A DNA stretch of 35,696 nt. It comes from Thalassobaculaceae bacterium. GTDB taxonomy: Bacteria > Pseudomonadota > Alphaproteobacteria > Thalassobaculales > Thalassobaculaceae. Shown here one piece after another: positions 7,793 through 15,518 of the stretch. The notes below the pieces were generated by a model. The model did no database searches. It was not told where the DNA came from and was given only the letters and a program-made list of their open reading frames with translations. Location: positions 43,740 through 79,435 of the forward strand of contig JARGOG010000015.1 of NCBI GenBank assembly GCA_029212785.1, read 5' to 3'. Within the stretch, counting starts at the first letter, position 1; the number at the start of each line of letters is the position of its first letter. Made by a program: the position numbers and the translations under genes.

Positions 7793-9124
7793 TCAGGTCT
7801 TGCGGCCGTATCCGGCGACGATCCCGGCATACAGCACCACCGCCGTCGCCGCGAAGGCGGGGGCGGTGGCAAAGGCGATGCCGATCACGCCCCAGAACTG
7901 CATGAAGATGGCGTTCAAGGCGATCGTCAGCACCATGTTGACGGCGGCCGCGGTCGGGATCACCCAGCCGAGGCTCAGCACGGCGGCGGCCCTTACCAGA
8001 ATCACCACGGCGGCGAAGGCCGGAAGCTGCGTGGAGTAGGCGGCCAGCACATGGGCGACCAGACGGGTGTCTTCGGCGGTGAAGGCGCCGCGCTGATACA
8101 GCAGGGCGATCACCGGCTCGGACACCAGCCAGGCGATACCGACCCCGGGCAGGGCGAGCAGGATCACCGCCACCAGATGCCGGCGCAGGCGCGCGAGCAA
8201 GCGGCGCGGGTCCTCGAGGGCGCTCTCGGCATAGGCGGGCAGCACCGAGATTCCGAGCGCGGTGGTCACCACGTGCAGTCCGGCCAGCACCAGTTTCGCG
8301 CCGTAGCCCAGGGCCGAAGCCGAGCCCTCGCCCAGTGAAGCGGCCATGAGCTGGTCGATCAGCCCCGCGCCCGACAGCAGCAGCGTGGCCAGCATCAGCG
8401 GCCCCCAGCGTCGGATCAGAGCCAGCAAGTCGGCGGTGTCGATTGCCAGCCGCGGGCGGTAGCCGAGGCGATGGGCGGCCCACAGCACGATTGCCGCCTC
8501 CGCCAGGGTGCCGAGCACCGCACCCCAGGCAAGCGCGGTGACGCCGAGCTGCTCGCGGAAGGCGATCAGCAGCACGGTCATGACCAGCGGCGTCAGCGCC
8601 GGCGCGATCGCCGGCAGCGCGAAGCGCCGTTCCGCCGTCAGCATCGCCCCGCCGGCATAGGCGAGACCGCCGAGAATCGAGAACAAGGTCATGATCCACA
8701 GCATGTCCGCGGCCAGGACCAGGGCGCGGTCGGAGAATCCCGGCGCGACGATCGGCAGATAGAGCGGGGCGCAGGCGGCGGCGAGGATGGCGACGACGGC
8801 GATGGCCAGCGAGATGGTCAGCGTGCCGGATCCGGCGAGCGCGGAGGCCCGGTCATGGCCGCCGCCCCGGCGCGCCGCCAGCAGCCCGGGCACGGCGGCG
8901 ATCTGGAACGAGCCGGCGATCAGCTGAACCAGGAACACCGGCAGGGCCAGCGCGACGAAGAACGCATCGACCTCCGGGCCGCGGCCGTAGAGCATCGCGA
9001 TCGCAGCCTCGCGGATGAAGGCGGAGGATTTCGCAAGGATCGACAGCACCGCGATCGTCGCCCCGGCCCGGGCGACGGCGCGGTCGTCCATGGTCGGGGT
9101 CGCCGGTGTGTCGGAAACGCTCAC
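7793..9124 (-). CDS. MurJ/MviN-like membrane transporter (divergent paralogue)
   Basis: Multi-pass membrane protein of the MVF family, 443 residues, shorter at the C terminus than the MurJ at 4242-5786. The fold signature is clear (VDAFFVALALPVF, LLYQRGAFTAEDT), and it aligns gaplessly with the first MurJ around the core helices. Key MurJ residues are changed: R18 is Lys32, R52-R53 are Val66-Gln67, and D269-R270 are Ala276-Lys277. R24 (Arg38) and D39 (Asp53) are kept. This suggests a different lipid-linked substrate, or loss of lipid II flipping, rather than a second housekeeping MurJ; that is inference. The start is GTG in a GTGA overlap with the stop of the upstream cyclase gene, so the two are translationally coupled. 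It is convergent with trpS. Confidence 0.85.
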   Translation of the reverse strand: MSVSDTPATPTMDDRAVARAGATIAVLSILAKSSAFIREAAIAMLYGRGPEVDAFFVALALPVFLVQLIAGSFQIAAVPGLLAARRGGGHDRASALAGSGTLTISLAIAVVAILAAACAPLYLPIVAPGFSDRALVLAADMLWIMTLFSILGGLAYAGGAMLTAERRFALPAIAPALTPLVMTVLLIAFREQLGVTALAWGAVLGTLAEAAIVLWAAHRLGYRPRLAIDTADLLALIRRWGPLMLATLLLSGAGLIDQLMAASLGEGSASALGYGAKLVLAGLHVVTTALGISVLPAYAESALEDPRRLLARLRRHLVAVILLALPGVGIAWLVSEPVIALLYQRGAFTAEDTRLVAHVLAAYSTQLPAFAAVVILVRAAAVLSLGWVIPTAAAVNMVLTIALNAIFMQFWGVIGIAFATAPAFAATAVVLYAGIVAGYGRKT

Positions 9125-10485
9125 GAAAGGTCGGGCGGGGTGAAGACGTCGATCGGGCGGGCGAGACCCTTGACCAGATGGCCGCCGAGACCGGCGAGCG
9201 TCTCGCCGGCGGCATCGGCGAATTCGCGCGAGGCGAGCACGCGGACCCCCAGGGAGCGTGTCAGCCCTTCGATCCGGTTGGCGAGATTGACCGCCGGACC
9301 GATGACCGTGAAATCGAGCCGCTCGGCCCCACCGATATTGCCGTATCCGACCTCGCCCAGATGCAGGGCGATGCCGTAGTCGATTGCCGGTTTGCCCTGA
9401 CGTCTGCGCATGTCGTTGAGGGCGCGGATCAGAGTGACCGTGTCGCGCGCCGCGGCCAGCGCCAGTCGGCAGGCCTCGGCATCGCCTTCGGCCTCGCCGC
9501 GCTTCGGATCGGCCGGGAAGATGGCCAGCATGCCGTCACCGAGAAACTTCAGCACCTCGCCGCCGCGCTCTTCGACCGCCTGCACCGTGCGTTCGAAATA
9601 GGCGTCCAGCATGTCGATGATCTCGTCCCGGCTGAGCTGGTCGGACAGGGTCGTGAAATCACGAATGTCAGTGTACCACACCGCGGCGCGGATACTTTCG
9701 GCGACGCCGCGCACGATTTCGCCGGCCAAGATCCGCTCGCCGGTGTTGCGGCCGAGATAGGTGGTCAGAAGCTGGCGGGTCAGGTCGCGTCGCTCCAGCA
9801 CTTCCATACGCAGCGACAGCGCCGGCATGAGTTCCCAGATTTCGCGCAATTCGTCGGTGCTGAATCCGCCCGGCCGGTCCGCGGTCCAGGTGGTGAAGTT
9901 GATGCTGCCGTCGGAAAACCGCAGCGGCATGGCGACGTAGTCGGTCGCCCCCTCTTCGCGCAGGTCCTGGAGGATCGGGAAATCATTCTGCTCCCCCTCC
10001 ATGTCCAGGCGCCGGCGGATGCCCTGCGCGCCTTCGAAGATCAGCGGCATGGGGCTCTGCTTATAGCCGTCGGTCTGCTGCATGCCGCGCATGACCCGCA
10101 TCTGCCGCGGCTCGTCGATGTCGCGGTACCAGACGATCGAGGTACCCGTCGCCTGGGGGTGCAGGGTGGTGATGAAATAGGTCATCCGCATCAGCGGAAA
10201 GCCCCGCGCCACCATCAGCTTTCCGAGATCGCGGGCAAGGAAGCGACGGGAGCTGTAGACAGCGGACTCGCCGAGAATCCATTGCTGCGGGGTCAGGTCG
10301 GGATTGATCGGCGGCATGCCGGCATCATCGTCCTCGTCCAGGAAGCGGACGAGGTTGCGGGCCTCCAGGTTGCTCGGTCCTTCCGTACGGCGCAGCACCG
10401 GTGCATAGCTGACGGTCGGGCCGCCGTCCGACGCTCGTGCGCTGTCGGCATCGATGCCATCGGTGGGGGGTTGTCTTGACGTCAT
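9121..10485 (-). CDS. class III adenylate cyclase with GAF-like N-terminal domain
   Basis: Soluble 454-residue protein predicted to make cyclic AMP. The C-terminal catalytic domain (about residues 260-450) has metal ligands D273 (YTDIRDF) and D317 (LKFLGDGM), purine-specifying K313 and D391 (RLDFTVIG), and transition-state residues N400 and R404 (VNLANRIE). All catalytic positions are present, and the Lys/Asp pair points to ATP rather than GTP. The N-terminal half (about 60-245) resembles a small-molecule-binding GAF-like domain, with the block DYVAMPLRFSDGSINFTTW; its ligand is unknown. I prefer ATG 10485 over the in-frame TTG 10500. The gene is divergent from nfuA and overlaps the downstream MurJ-like gene by four bases, implying an operon. 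No membrane segment is visible. Confidence 0.9.
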   Translation of the reverse strand: MTSRQPPTDGIDADSARASDGGPTVSYAPVLRRTEGPSNLEARNLVRFLDEDDDAGMPPINPDLTPQQWILGESAVYSSRRFLARDLGKLMVARGFPLMRMTYFITTLHPQATGTSIVWYRDIDEPRQMRVMRGMQQTDGYKQSPMPLIFEGAQGIRRRLDMEGEQNDFPILQDLREEGATDYVAMPLRFSDGSINFTTWTADRPGGFSTDELREIWELMPALSLRMEVLERRDLTRQLLTTYLGRNTGERILAGEIVRGVAESIRAAVWYTDIRDFTTLSDQLSRDEIIDMLDAYFERTVQAVEERGGEVLKFLGDGMLAIFPADPKRGEAEGDAEACRLALAAARDTVTLIRALNDMRRRQGKPAIDYGIALHLGEVGYGNIGGAERLDFTVIGPAVNLANRIEGLTRSLGVRVLASREFADAAGETLAGLGGHLVKGLARPIDVFTPPDLS

Positions 10486-10575
10486 CGGTCCGCGCCCCAA
10501 CTATGCGCCAACTGCCGGCGTCGTCGCTGCGGCCAGGCCGTGCGTGCGAGCGAAGCCAGACTGGAGATGTGAGCC

Positions 10576-11154
10576 ATGTTCATTCAGACCGAAGAGACCC
10601 CGAATCCGGCGACGTTGAAGTTCCTGCCGGGACGCACCGTTATGGTGAGCGGCACCGCAGAGTTCAAGTCGGAGGAGGACGCGGCCACCGGATCCCCGCT
10701 GGCGGCGGCTCTGTTTGAAGTCGATGGCGTGACCACGGTTTTCCTCGCGAATGATTTTATCAGCGTCAGCAAGCGCGACGACAAGGAATGGTACCTCATG
10801 AAGCCGGCGGTGCTCGGCGTCATCATGGAGCATTTCGTCGCCGGCAAGCCGGTGCTGGCCGATGGCGCCACCGAATCCGCCGAAGCCGAGGTCCGGCCGG
10901 AGGATGAGGAGGTCGTCTCCCAGATCAAGGAATTGCTGGAGACGCGTGTGCGTCCGGCCGTGGCGATGGACGGTGGTGACATCGTGTTCCACGGATTCGA
11001 GGATGGAATCGTCACGCTGACAATGCAGGGGGCCTGCGCCGGCTGCCCGAGTTCGACGGCGACGCTGAAGATGGGCATCGAGAACATGTTGCGCCATTAC
11101 ATCCCGGAGGTGCGCGAAGTGCGGGCCGCCGGTGGCATGGCCGACTACTACTGA
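10576..11154 (+). CDS. nfuA: NfuA-type iron-sulfur cluster carrier
   Basis: Cytosolic Fe-S scaffold/carrier delivering clusters to apoproteins. The 192-residue product has the Nfu N-terminal domain (FIQTEETPNPATLKFLPG, residues 2-19) followed by a NifU-like C-terminal domain with the cluster-binding CAGC motif at C154-C157 within MQGACAGCPSS. This two-domain layout matches the alphaproteobacterial and mitochondrial NFU1 type. The start ATG has GGAG about nine bases upstream. It is divergent from the cyclase gene and followed after 79 bases by a cell-wall hydrolase; I see no functional link between them. Confidence 0.93.
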   Translation: MFIQTEETPNPATLKFLPGRTVMVSGTAEFKSEEDAATGSPLAAALFEVDGVTTVFLANDFISVSKRDDKEWYLMKPAVLGVIMEHFVAGKPVLADGATESAEAEVRPEDEEVVSQIKELLETRVRPAVAMDGGDIVFHGFEDGIVTLTMQGACAGCPSSTATLKMGIENMLRHYIPEVREVRAAGGMADYY

Positions 11155-11233
11155 GCCGACCCGAAAATCCATCCCGGCATAACCGCTTCCCGCTCTGAAT
11201 CGGTCCGACCTAGATCCGGCTCCGCGAGGTCCC

Positions 11234-12262
11234 ATGTCCCCATGCGCGTCATCGCTCCATGGCCGCGGCCGAATCGCGCTGATCGCGGGGGCCCTCTGTC
11301 TCGGCACCTTCCAGGTCTCCGCGGTGGTGTTCGGCCCGCCGAACTGGCCGATACCGCCCAAGACGGCGGCGCCACTCGTCCGCGTCGTGACCCCCGCCCC
11401 GCTGCCCGACGGCGGGCGCGACTTCACCGTCGCTTCCGCCGCGACCCTGCTGCGCCTGTTCGAGCGGGCGTCCTTCGATCTGGCGGCGGTGCGGTCGGGG
11501 GATCGAGATGTGCCTCGACTTTATCTGGCGGCATTGCCGGCGGATTTCGCCACGCTCGAGCAGGTCGGGCCGCGCAAGCGGGCGTTTCTTCGCATAGCGC
11601 TCCCCCTGATCCTGCGGGTAAATGCGGAGATCGCCATCACCCGCATCCGCGTTGCCGCCTTGCTGGAACAGCTGGAGCATGGCGAGACCCCGCGGCGACG
11701 CGATGCGCGCTGGCTGACCGCGGTCGCCCGGCGTTACGGTGTGATCGATACCGGCGGTCTTGATCTGGACCAGGTGCTGGACGCCGAGGCGCGGCGCGAA
11801 CTGATGCGCCGGATCGACGGTGTTCCGACCCCCTTGGCGCTGGCCCAGACGATTGTCGAAAGCGGCTGGGGTCGATCGCGTTTCGCGCTGCAGGGTAACG
11901 CGCTGTACGGGCAGTGGACCTGGGACAAGTCTCAGGGCATCGCCCCGTCCGGCGCACCGGATGCCGCCCATGCCGTCCGGGCTTTCGCGAGCCTAGTGCA
12001 TTCCGTGCGCGGCTACATGCACAACCTGAACACCCATCCGAGCTATCGGGAGTTCCGCGCCGCCCGGGCCGAGGGGGCCGAATCGCGCGCTCTCGCCCGC
12101 ACCCTGACCCACTACAGCGAGCGCGGCGCCGTCTATGGCGAGGAACTTGTCGGCATCATGGCCCAGAACAATCTGGACGCCTTCCAGGACGCCCGGCTCG
12201 GCGCCACGAACATCCGGCGTGGCGCCGGATGGCGGCATCTGGAGAAACCGGCGGAGAGCTGA
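11234..12262 (+). CDS. Bax-like glucosaminidase-domain protein (putative peptidoglycan hydrolase)
   Basis: Predicted exported or membrane-anchored 342-residue wall hydrolase. A short positively charged N terminus is followed by a hydrophobic stretch (residues 13-33, IALIAGALCLGTFQVSAVVFG), consistent with a signal peptide or anchor. The C-terminal part (about 185-330) matches the mannosyl-glycoprotein endo-N-acetylglucosaminidase/Bax family: LALAQTIVESGWGRSRFA carries the catalytic Glu at 209, then NALYGQWTW and a conserved YMHNLNTHPSY block. The middle region (40-180) is poorly conserved. The start codon choice is moderate, with only a GAGG about four bases upstream. Its stop is four bases from the convergent deacetylase gene, which also acts on polysaccharide; the two are on opposite strands, so they are not an operon. 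Confidence 0.83.
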   Translation: MSPCASSLHGRGRIALIAGALCLGTFQVSAVVFGPPNWPIPPKTAAPLVRVVTPAPLPDGGRDFTVASAATLLRLFERASFDLAAVRSGDRDVPRLYLAALPADFATLEQVGPRKRAFLRIALPLILRVNAEIAITRIRVAALLEQLEHGETPRRRDARWLTAVARRYGVIDTGGLDLDQVLDAEARRELMRRIDGVPTPLALAQTIVESGWGRSRFALQGNALYGQWTWDKSQGIAPSGAPDAAHAVRAFASLVHSVRGYMHNLNTHPSYREFRAARAEGAESRALARTLTHYSERGAVYGEELVGIMAQNNLDAFQDARLGATNIRRGAGWRHLEKPAES

Positions 12263-12266
12263 GGCT

Positions 12267-13334
12267 CTAGCGGGGTATGTAGAACTGGATTCCGTACCAG
12301 TGCCAGCGGCCGTCCGGACCCGGCATGGTGCAGTTCACCCGGGCTCGGCCCGCGGGAAACGGCTCGGCCAGCCGTACTTCCACCCGGTCGCCCAGCACTT
12401 CGGTCTGGGTGCGGCCCTGGCCGGAGGCGTAGCAGTCGATCCGGCTCGGATCGCCGATCTCCGGCGCTACCGTGAAGCCGAAGGGCGGCGGGTTGTTCGA
12501 GGTGACGATCAGGTCGGCGGGTACCCGGTCGCGGATCGGCAGCGGCAGGGCGTTGGCGGTCAGCCGGAACCGGTCGATGCCGCCATAGGTCTCGTTCAGG
12601 GCGAAGCGCGGCAGCCCATAGCGGTCGCTGGTGGCGTGGACGACGCCGGAATGCTGCCCGAAAGCGGCGACATAGCCCCGCTCGGCCACGACCTTCTCGA
12701 TCTGCAAGCCGTATTCGCCATAGGGATAGGCGAGCAGGGTCGGCCTTTTGCCGAGCTCGGCCTCGAGCCGGCCGGCCGAACGGTCGAGTTCGATCTTCAC
12801 GGTCTCGACGTCAAGATCGGGCAGATGCGGATGCGACGCCGTCTGACTGCCGATGGTTGCCCCGCCCTCCTGCACCTCGCGCAGTTGATCCCAGGTCATG
12901 TAGCCGGGACTGGCATGGTCGATCGGATCGGTGGCGACGAACAGGGTGAACGGATATCCGGCCTTCTTGAGCCGGGGCCAGGCTTCGGCGTAGACCGAGG
13001 CGTAGGCGTCGTCGATGGTCAGGGCGACGGTCCGTTCCGGCAGGTCGGCGCCGGTGCGCATCTTCTCCAGGATGTCGGGCAGCGGCAGAACCGTGTAGTC
13101 GCCGGACCGCAGTTCGGCGAGTTGAGCTTCGAACTGGTCGATGCGGATGCTGGCGCTCGGGTACTCGGCTTCGCCGAATCGGTGGTACATGAAGAGCACG
13201 GCCGACTCGGCGGCGAATGCCTGCGGCGCTCCGGCACCCAGGGGCACGAACGCCGGGGTGGCAGACAGGCCGACCAGTGTCAGCGCAAGCGCGACGGTTC
13301 CAACACCTAACCTCATGGGAACAAGATACGTCAT
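12267..13334 (-). CDS. NodB-type polysaccharide deacetylase, exported
   Basis: Predicted periplasmic carbohydrate esterase family 4-like protein of 355 residues. A signal peptide is visible (basic start, hydrophobic core ALALTLVGLSATPAF, cleavage probably near AFA-AES). NodB motif 1 is TIDDAY with D108-D109, and motif 3 is AYPYGEYG. Motif 2, usually His-Thr/Ser-x-x-His, reads Gln164-Thr-Ala-Ser-His168-Pro-His170, so the first zinc His is replaced. The C-terminal 130 residues after the catalytic domain contain a possible beta-sandwich module. Start codons at 13334 and 13316 are both possible, neither with a good ribosome site; a TTG at 13370 would swallow a 14-bp palindrome and is less likely. 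The gene is divergent from tsaB. Substrate is unknown. Confidence 0.85.
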   Translation of the reverse strand: MTYLVPMRLGVGTVALALTLVGLSATPAFVPLGAGAPQAFAAESAVLFMYHRFGEAEYPSASIRIDQFEAQLAELRSGDYTVLPLPDILEKMRTGADLPERTVALTIDDAYASVYAEAWPRLKKAGYPFTLFVATDPIDHASPGYMTWDQLREVQEGGATIGSQTASHPHLPDLDVETVKIELDRSAGRLEAELGKRPTLLAYPYGEYGLQIEKVVAERGYVAAFGQHSGVVHATSDRYGLPRFALNETYGGIDRFRLTANALPLPIRDRVPADLIVTSNNPPPFGFTVAPEIGDPSRIDCYASGQGRTQTEVLGDRVEVRLAEPFPAGRARVNCTMPGPDGRWHWYGIQFYIPR

Positions 13335-13341
13335 GGCAGCC

Positions 13342-13355
13342 GCATTTCGAAATGC
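13342..13355. promoter_or_regulatory. 14-bp perfect palindrome in divergent promoter region
   Basis: GCATTTCGAAATGC is its own reverse complement and lies between the divergent deacetylase and tsaB genes, eight bases upstream of the deacetylase start chosen here. It may be an operator site; no cognate regulator is evident next to it. Confidence 0.45.
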
Positions 13356-13397
13356 CGCGGTTCGACGCAACCTGCAGACCGGGGATGGCCCAAACCG

Positions 13398-14060
13398 ATG
13401 AGCCTTTTACTTGCCATCGACAGCTCGGCCGGCGCCTGCTCCGTCGCCGTCGCCGAGAGCGGGGAACCAAGGGCCTTCGAGGTGTTGCGCCTGAGTCGCG
13501 GCCATGCGGAGGTGCTGATGCCGATGGTCGAAAGGGTGCTCGTGGGGGCCGGATGCACCGCTTGCGATATCAGGGTCGTAACCGCCACCATCGGACCGGG
13601 TAGCTTCACCGGACTGCGAATCGGACTGGCGGCGGCCCGCGGCCTGGCGCTGGCGGTCGATGCCCGGACGGTCCCGGTCACGTCGCTTGCGGCGCTTGCC
13701 CATGCCGCCGGATGCTCGGACATGCCGCTTCTGACCGTCCTCGACAGCAAACGGGGCGATGTCTATGCCCAGTGGTTCGACGGCGCCGGTGCGGCGCTCG
13801 CCGGTCCGGCCGTGATGACGGTCTCCGAGGCGGTGGCGCTTGCCCCGGCGCAGCGGTTCCGGCTGGCGGGCGATGTGGCCGATGCGCTGGTCGCCGCGGC
13901 GCGGGATGCGGGTCGGGAAGCCGTCGTCCTGGATGGTTGCGACCTGCCCGACGCCCGTTCGGTGGCGGCGGTGGCCGCCGACAGGCTGGCCGCCGGAGAG
14001 GATGGGCCGCTCCGCCCGCTCTACCTCCGCGCACCCGCCGTCAATTTGCCGGCGTCATGA
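13398..14060 (+). CDS. tsaB: tRNA threonylcarbamoyladenosine biosynthesis protein TsaB
   Basis: Partner of TsaD and TsaE in forming t6A37 on ANN-decoding tRNAs, in the cytosol. The 220-residue product shows the ASKHA-fold phosphate loop LLLAIDSSAGACSVA at the N terminus, followed by LSRGHAEVLMPMV and the family hallmark GPGSFTGLRIGLAAARGLA around residues 66-83. Length and composition fit TsaB rather than the longer TsaD. The stop overlaps the rimI start in an ATGA junction, the standard tsaB-rimI arrangement in proteobacteria. Confidence 0.95.
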   Translation: MSLLLAIDSSAGACSVAVAESGEPRAFEVLRLSRGHAEVLMPMVERVLVGAGCTACDIRVVTATIGPGSFTGLRIGLAAARGLALAVDARTVPVTSLAALAHAAGCSDMPLLTVLDSKRGDVYAQWFDGAGAALAGPAVMTVSEAVALAPAQRFRLAGDVADALVAAARDAGREAVVLDGCDLPDARSVAAVAADRLAAGEDGPLRPLYLRAPAVNLPAS

Positions 14061-14548
14061 CCGTCCCGGACGACAGACGCGACCGGCTGCGCGCCGTCGA
14101 CCCGGCGGATGCGGAGGACGTCGCCACTCTGCAGCGGGCATGTTTCGACGACCAGTGGAGTGCCGAGTCGGTTGCCCGTCTGCTGACTGGGCCGGCCAAT
14201 CTGTCACTGTTGGCCGAACAGGATGGGACGATCGCCGGGTTTCTGATCGGGCAGTGTGTGGTGGACACCGCGGAGGTTCTGGCGGTGGCCGTCGCCGCCA
14301 ATCGCCGCCGGGAAGGGTGGGGGGGCTCCTTGATGAGCGGGTTCGAGGCACTCGCGGCCGCCTCGGGGGCCGAGCGCGTGATTCTGGATGTTGCCGCGGA
14401 CAATGCACCGGCCATCGCGCTGTACGGCGCCCGGGGATATGCGACGGCTGCCCGCCGCGATCGATATTACGTGACGGGCCGGGCGCATCCGGTCGATGCC
14501 TTGGTTATGGTTAAAACGCTAGGAAAATGGACCTTTTATGACAGTTGA
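14057..14548 (+). CDS. rimI: GNAT N-acetyltransferase, RimI type
   Basis: Predicted N-alpha acetyltransferase of the RimI family (the E. coli protein acetylates ribosomal protein S18). The 163-residue product has the GNAT fold: LRAVDPADAEDVATLQRACF at the N terminus, an acetyl-CoA pyrophosphate loop region AVAANRRREGWGGSLM, and the terminal DVAADNAPAIALYGARGY block typical of RimI. The loop reads RRREGWG rather than the commoner QRRGIG, so cofactor contacts deviate slightly. The ATG overlaps the tsaB stop by four bases, which fixes the start and implies coupling. Placement after tsaB strongly supports the RimI call; the true substrate was not determined. Confidence 0.88.
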   Translation: MTVPDDRRDRLRAVDPADAEDVATLQRACFDDQWSAESVARLLTGPANLSLLAEQDGTIAGFLIGQCVVDTAEVLAVAVAANRRREGWGGSLMSGFEALAAASGAERVILDVAADNAPAIALYGARGYATAARRDRYYVTGRAHPVDALVMVKTLGKWTFYDS

Positions 14549-14679
14549 CGGGGTGGGGGCTTTGCCGCTTGTACCGGTCTGCATGCGACGGTAGGTTCGC
14601 CCGATCCGGTCCGCCGACCACCGATGTGGCTGACGAGTTGGCCACGCAACGGCATCCCGTCGATGTCAGATAGCGGCAT

Positions 14680-15516
14680 ATGAGCGACACGACCGAACGC
14701 CCGACGTCCTTCACGCCCGATCCGGCTGCGGCCTTTCCGGCGATCACCTCCGGTAATCTTGAGGTCCGCCTCGCCCGCGATGCCGAGGAGATCGATGCCT
14801 CCCAAGCGCTGCGCTACCGGGTGTTCTATGAAGAGCGTGCGGCCAAGCCGATCGGCGAAATGGGTACGCTCAAGCGCGACTTCGACGCCTTCGATCCAAT
14901 CGCCGACCACCTGCTGGTGCTGGACCACGGGAAGGGCGAGGGGGCGAAGGCCGTCGTCGGCACGTACCGGCTGATCCGCCGATCGCGGATCCCCGCGGGG
15001 CGCCAGTTCTATACTGCCGGCGAATACGACATCTCGAAGATTCTGGCCTTCCCGGGCGAGATCATGGAGCTGGGCCGGTCCTGCGTGGATCTGGACCACC
15101 GCAACCGGCCGACCATGCAAATGCTGTGGAGCGGGATCGCGGCCTATGTTTTCAAACACGAGATCACGCTGATGTTCGGGTGCGCGTCGCTTCCGGGAAC
15201 CGATCCCGACGCCCTGGCGAAGGATCTCAGCTATCTCTATCACGCCCATCTGGCGCCGGAATCCCTGCGGGTGCGGGCGCTGGACGACCTGCATGTCGAG
15301 ATGAACCGCATGCCGGCCGACCGGATCGACGCCAAACGGGCGCTGGCCGGCCTGCCGCCGCTGGTCAAGGGCTACCTCAGGCTCGGCGGTTTCGTCGGCG
15401 ACGGGGCGGTCGTCGACCCGCAGTTCAACACCACCGACGTCTGCGTCATTGTCCAGACCAGCGCGGTGACCGACAAATATTACAAGCACTATGAACGCGA
15501 GGCGCGGGGCGGCTGA
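14680..15516 (+). CDS. olsB: L-ornithine N-alpha-acyltransferase OlsB
   Basis: First step of ornithine lipid synthesis: transfer of a 3-hydroxyacyl chain from acyl-carrier protein to the alpha-amino group of ornithine, giving lyso-ornithine lipid. The 278-residue protein belongs to the GNAT-fold acyltransferase group often labelled hemolysin-like. Visible blocks include ASQALRYRVFYEE near residue 40, VGTYRLIRRS, EIMELGRSCVDLDHRNRP, and MFGCASLPGTD. It lies two bases ahead of olsA, the classic olsBA pair, which makes the call firm. No membrane segment is obvious. The 131 bases upstream hold no convincing promoter or terminator. Confidence 0.9.
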   Translation: MSDTTERPTSFTPDPAAAFPAITSGNLEVRLARDAEEIDASQALRYRVFYEERAAKPIGEMGTLKRDFDAFDPIADHLLVLDHGKGEGAKAVVGTYRLIRRSRIPAGRQFYTAGEYDISKILAFPGEIMELGRSCVDLDHRNRPTMQMLWSGIAAYVFKHEITLMFGCASLPGTDPDALAKDLSYLYHAHLAPESLRVRALDDLHVEMNRMPADRIDAKRALAGLPPLVKGYLRLGGFVGDGAVVDPQFNTTDVCVIVQTSAVTDKYYKHYEREARGG

Positions 15517-15518
15517 CC

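Noticed and set aside
7774-7812. Repeated TGCGGCCGTA at the trpS and MurJ-like gene ends
   Set aside because: A 10-base repeat in GC-rich coding ends is likely chance and forms no strong structure.
12255-12268. Hairpin AGAGC/GCTCT at the convergent glucosaminidase/deacetylase junction
   Set aside because: Only five pairs and no T-run; too weak to call a terminator.
14545-14574. TTGACG upstream of olsB as a promoter
   Set aside because: The spaced -10 position reads CTTGTA/TTGTAC, too poor to support a call.
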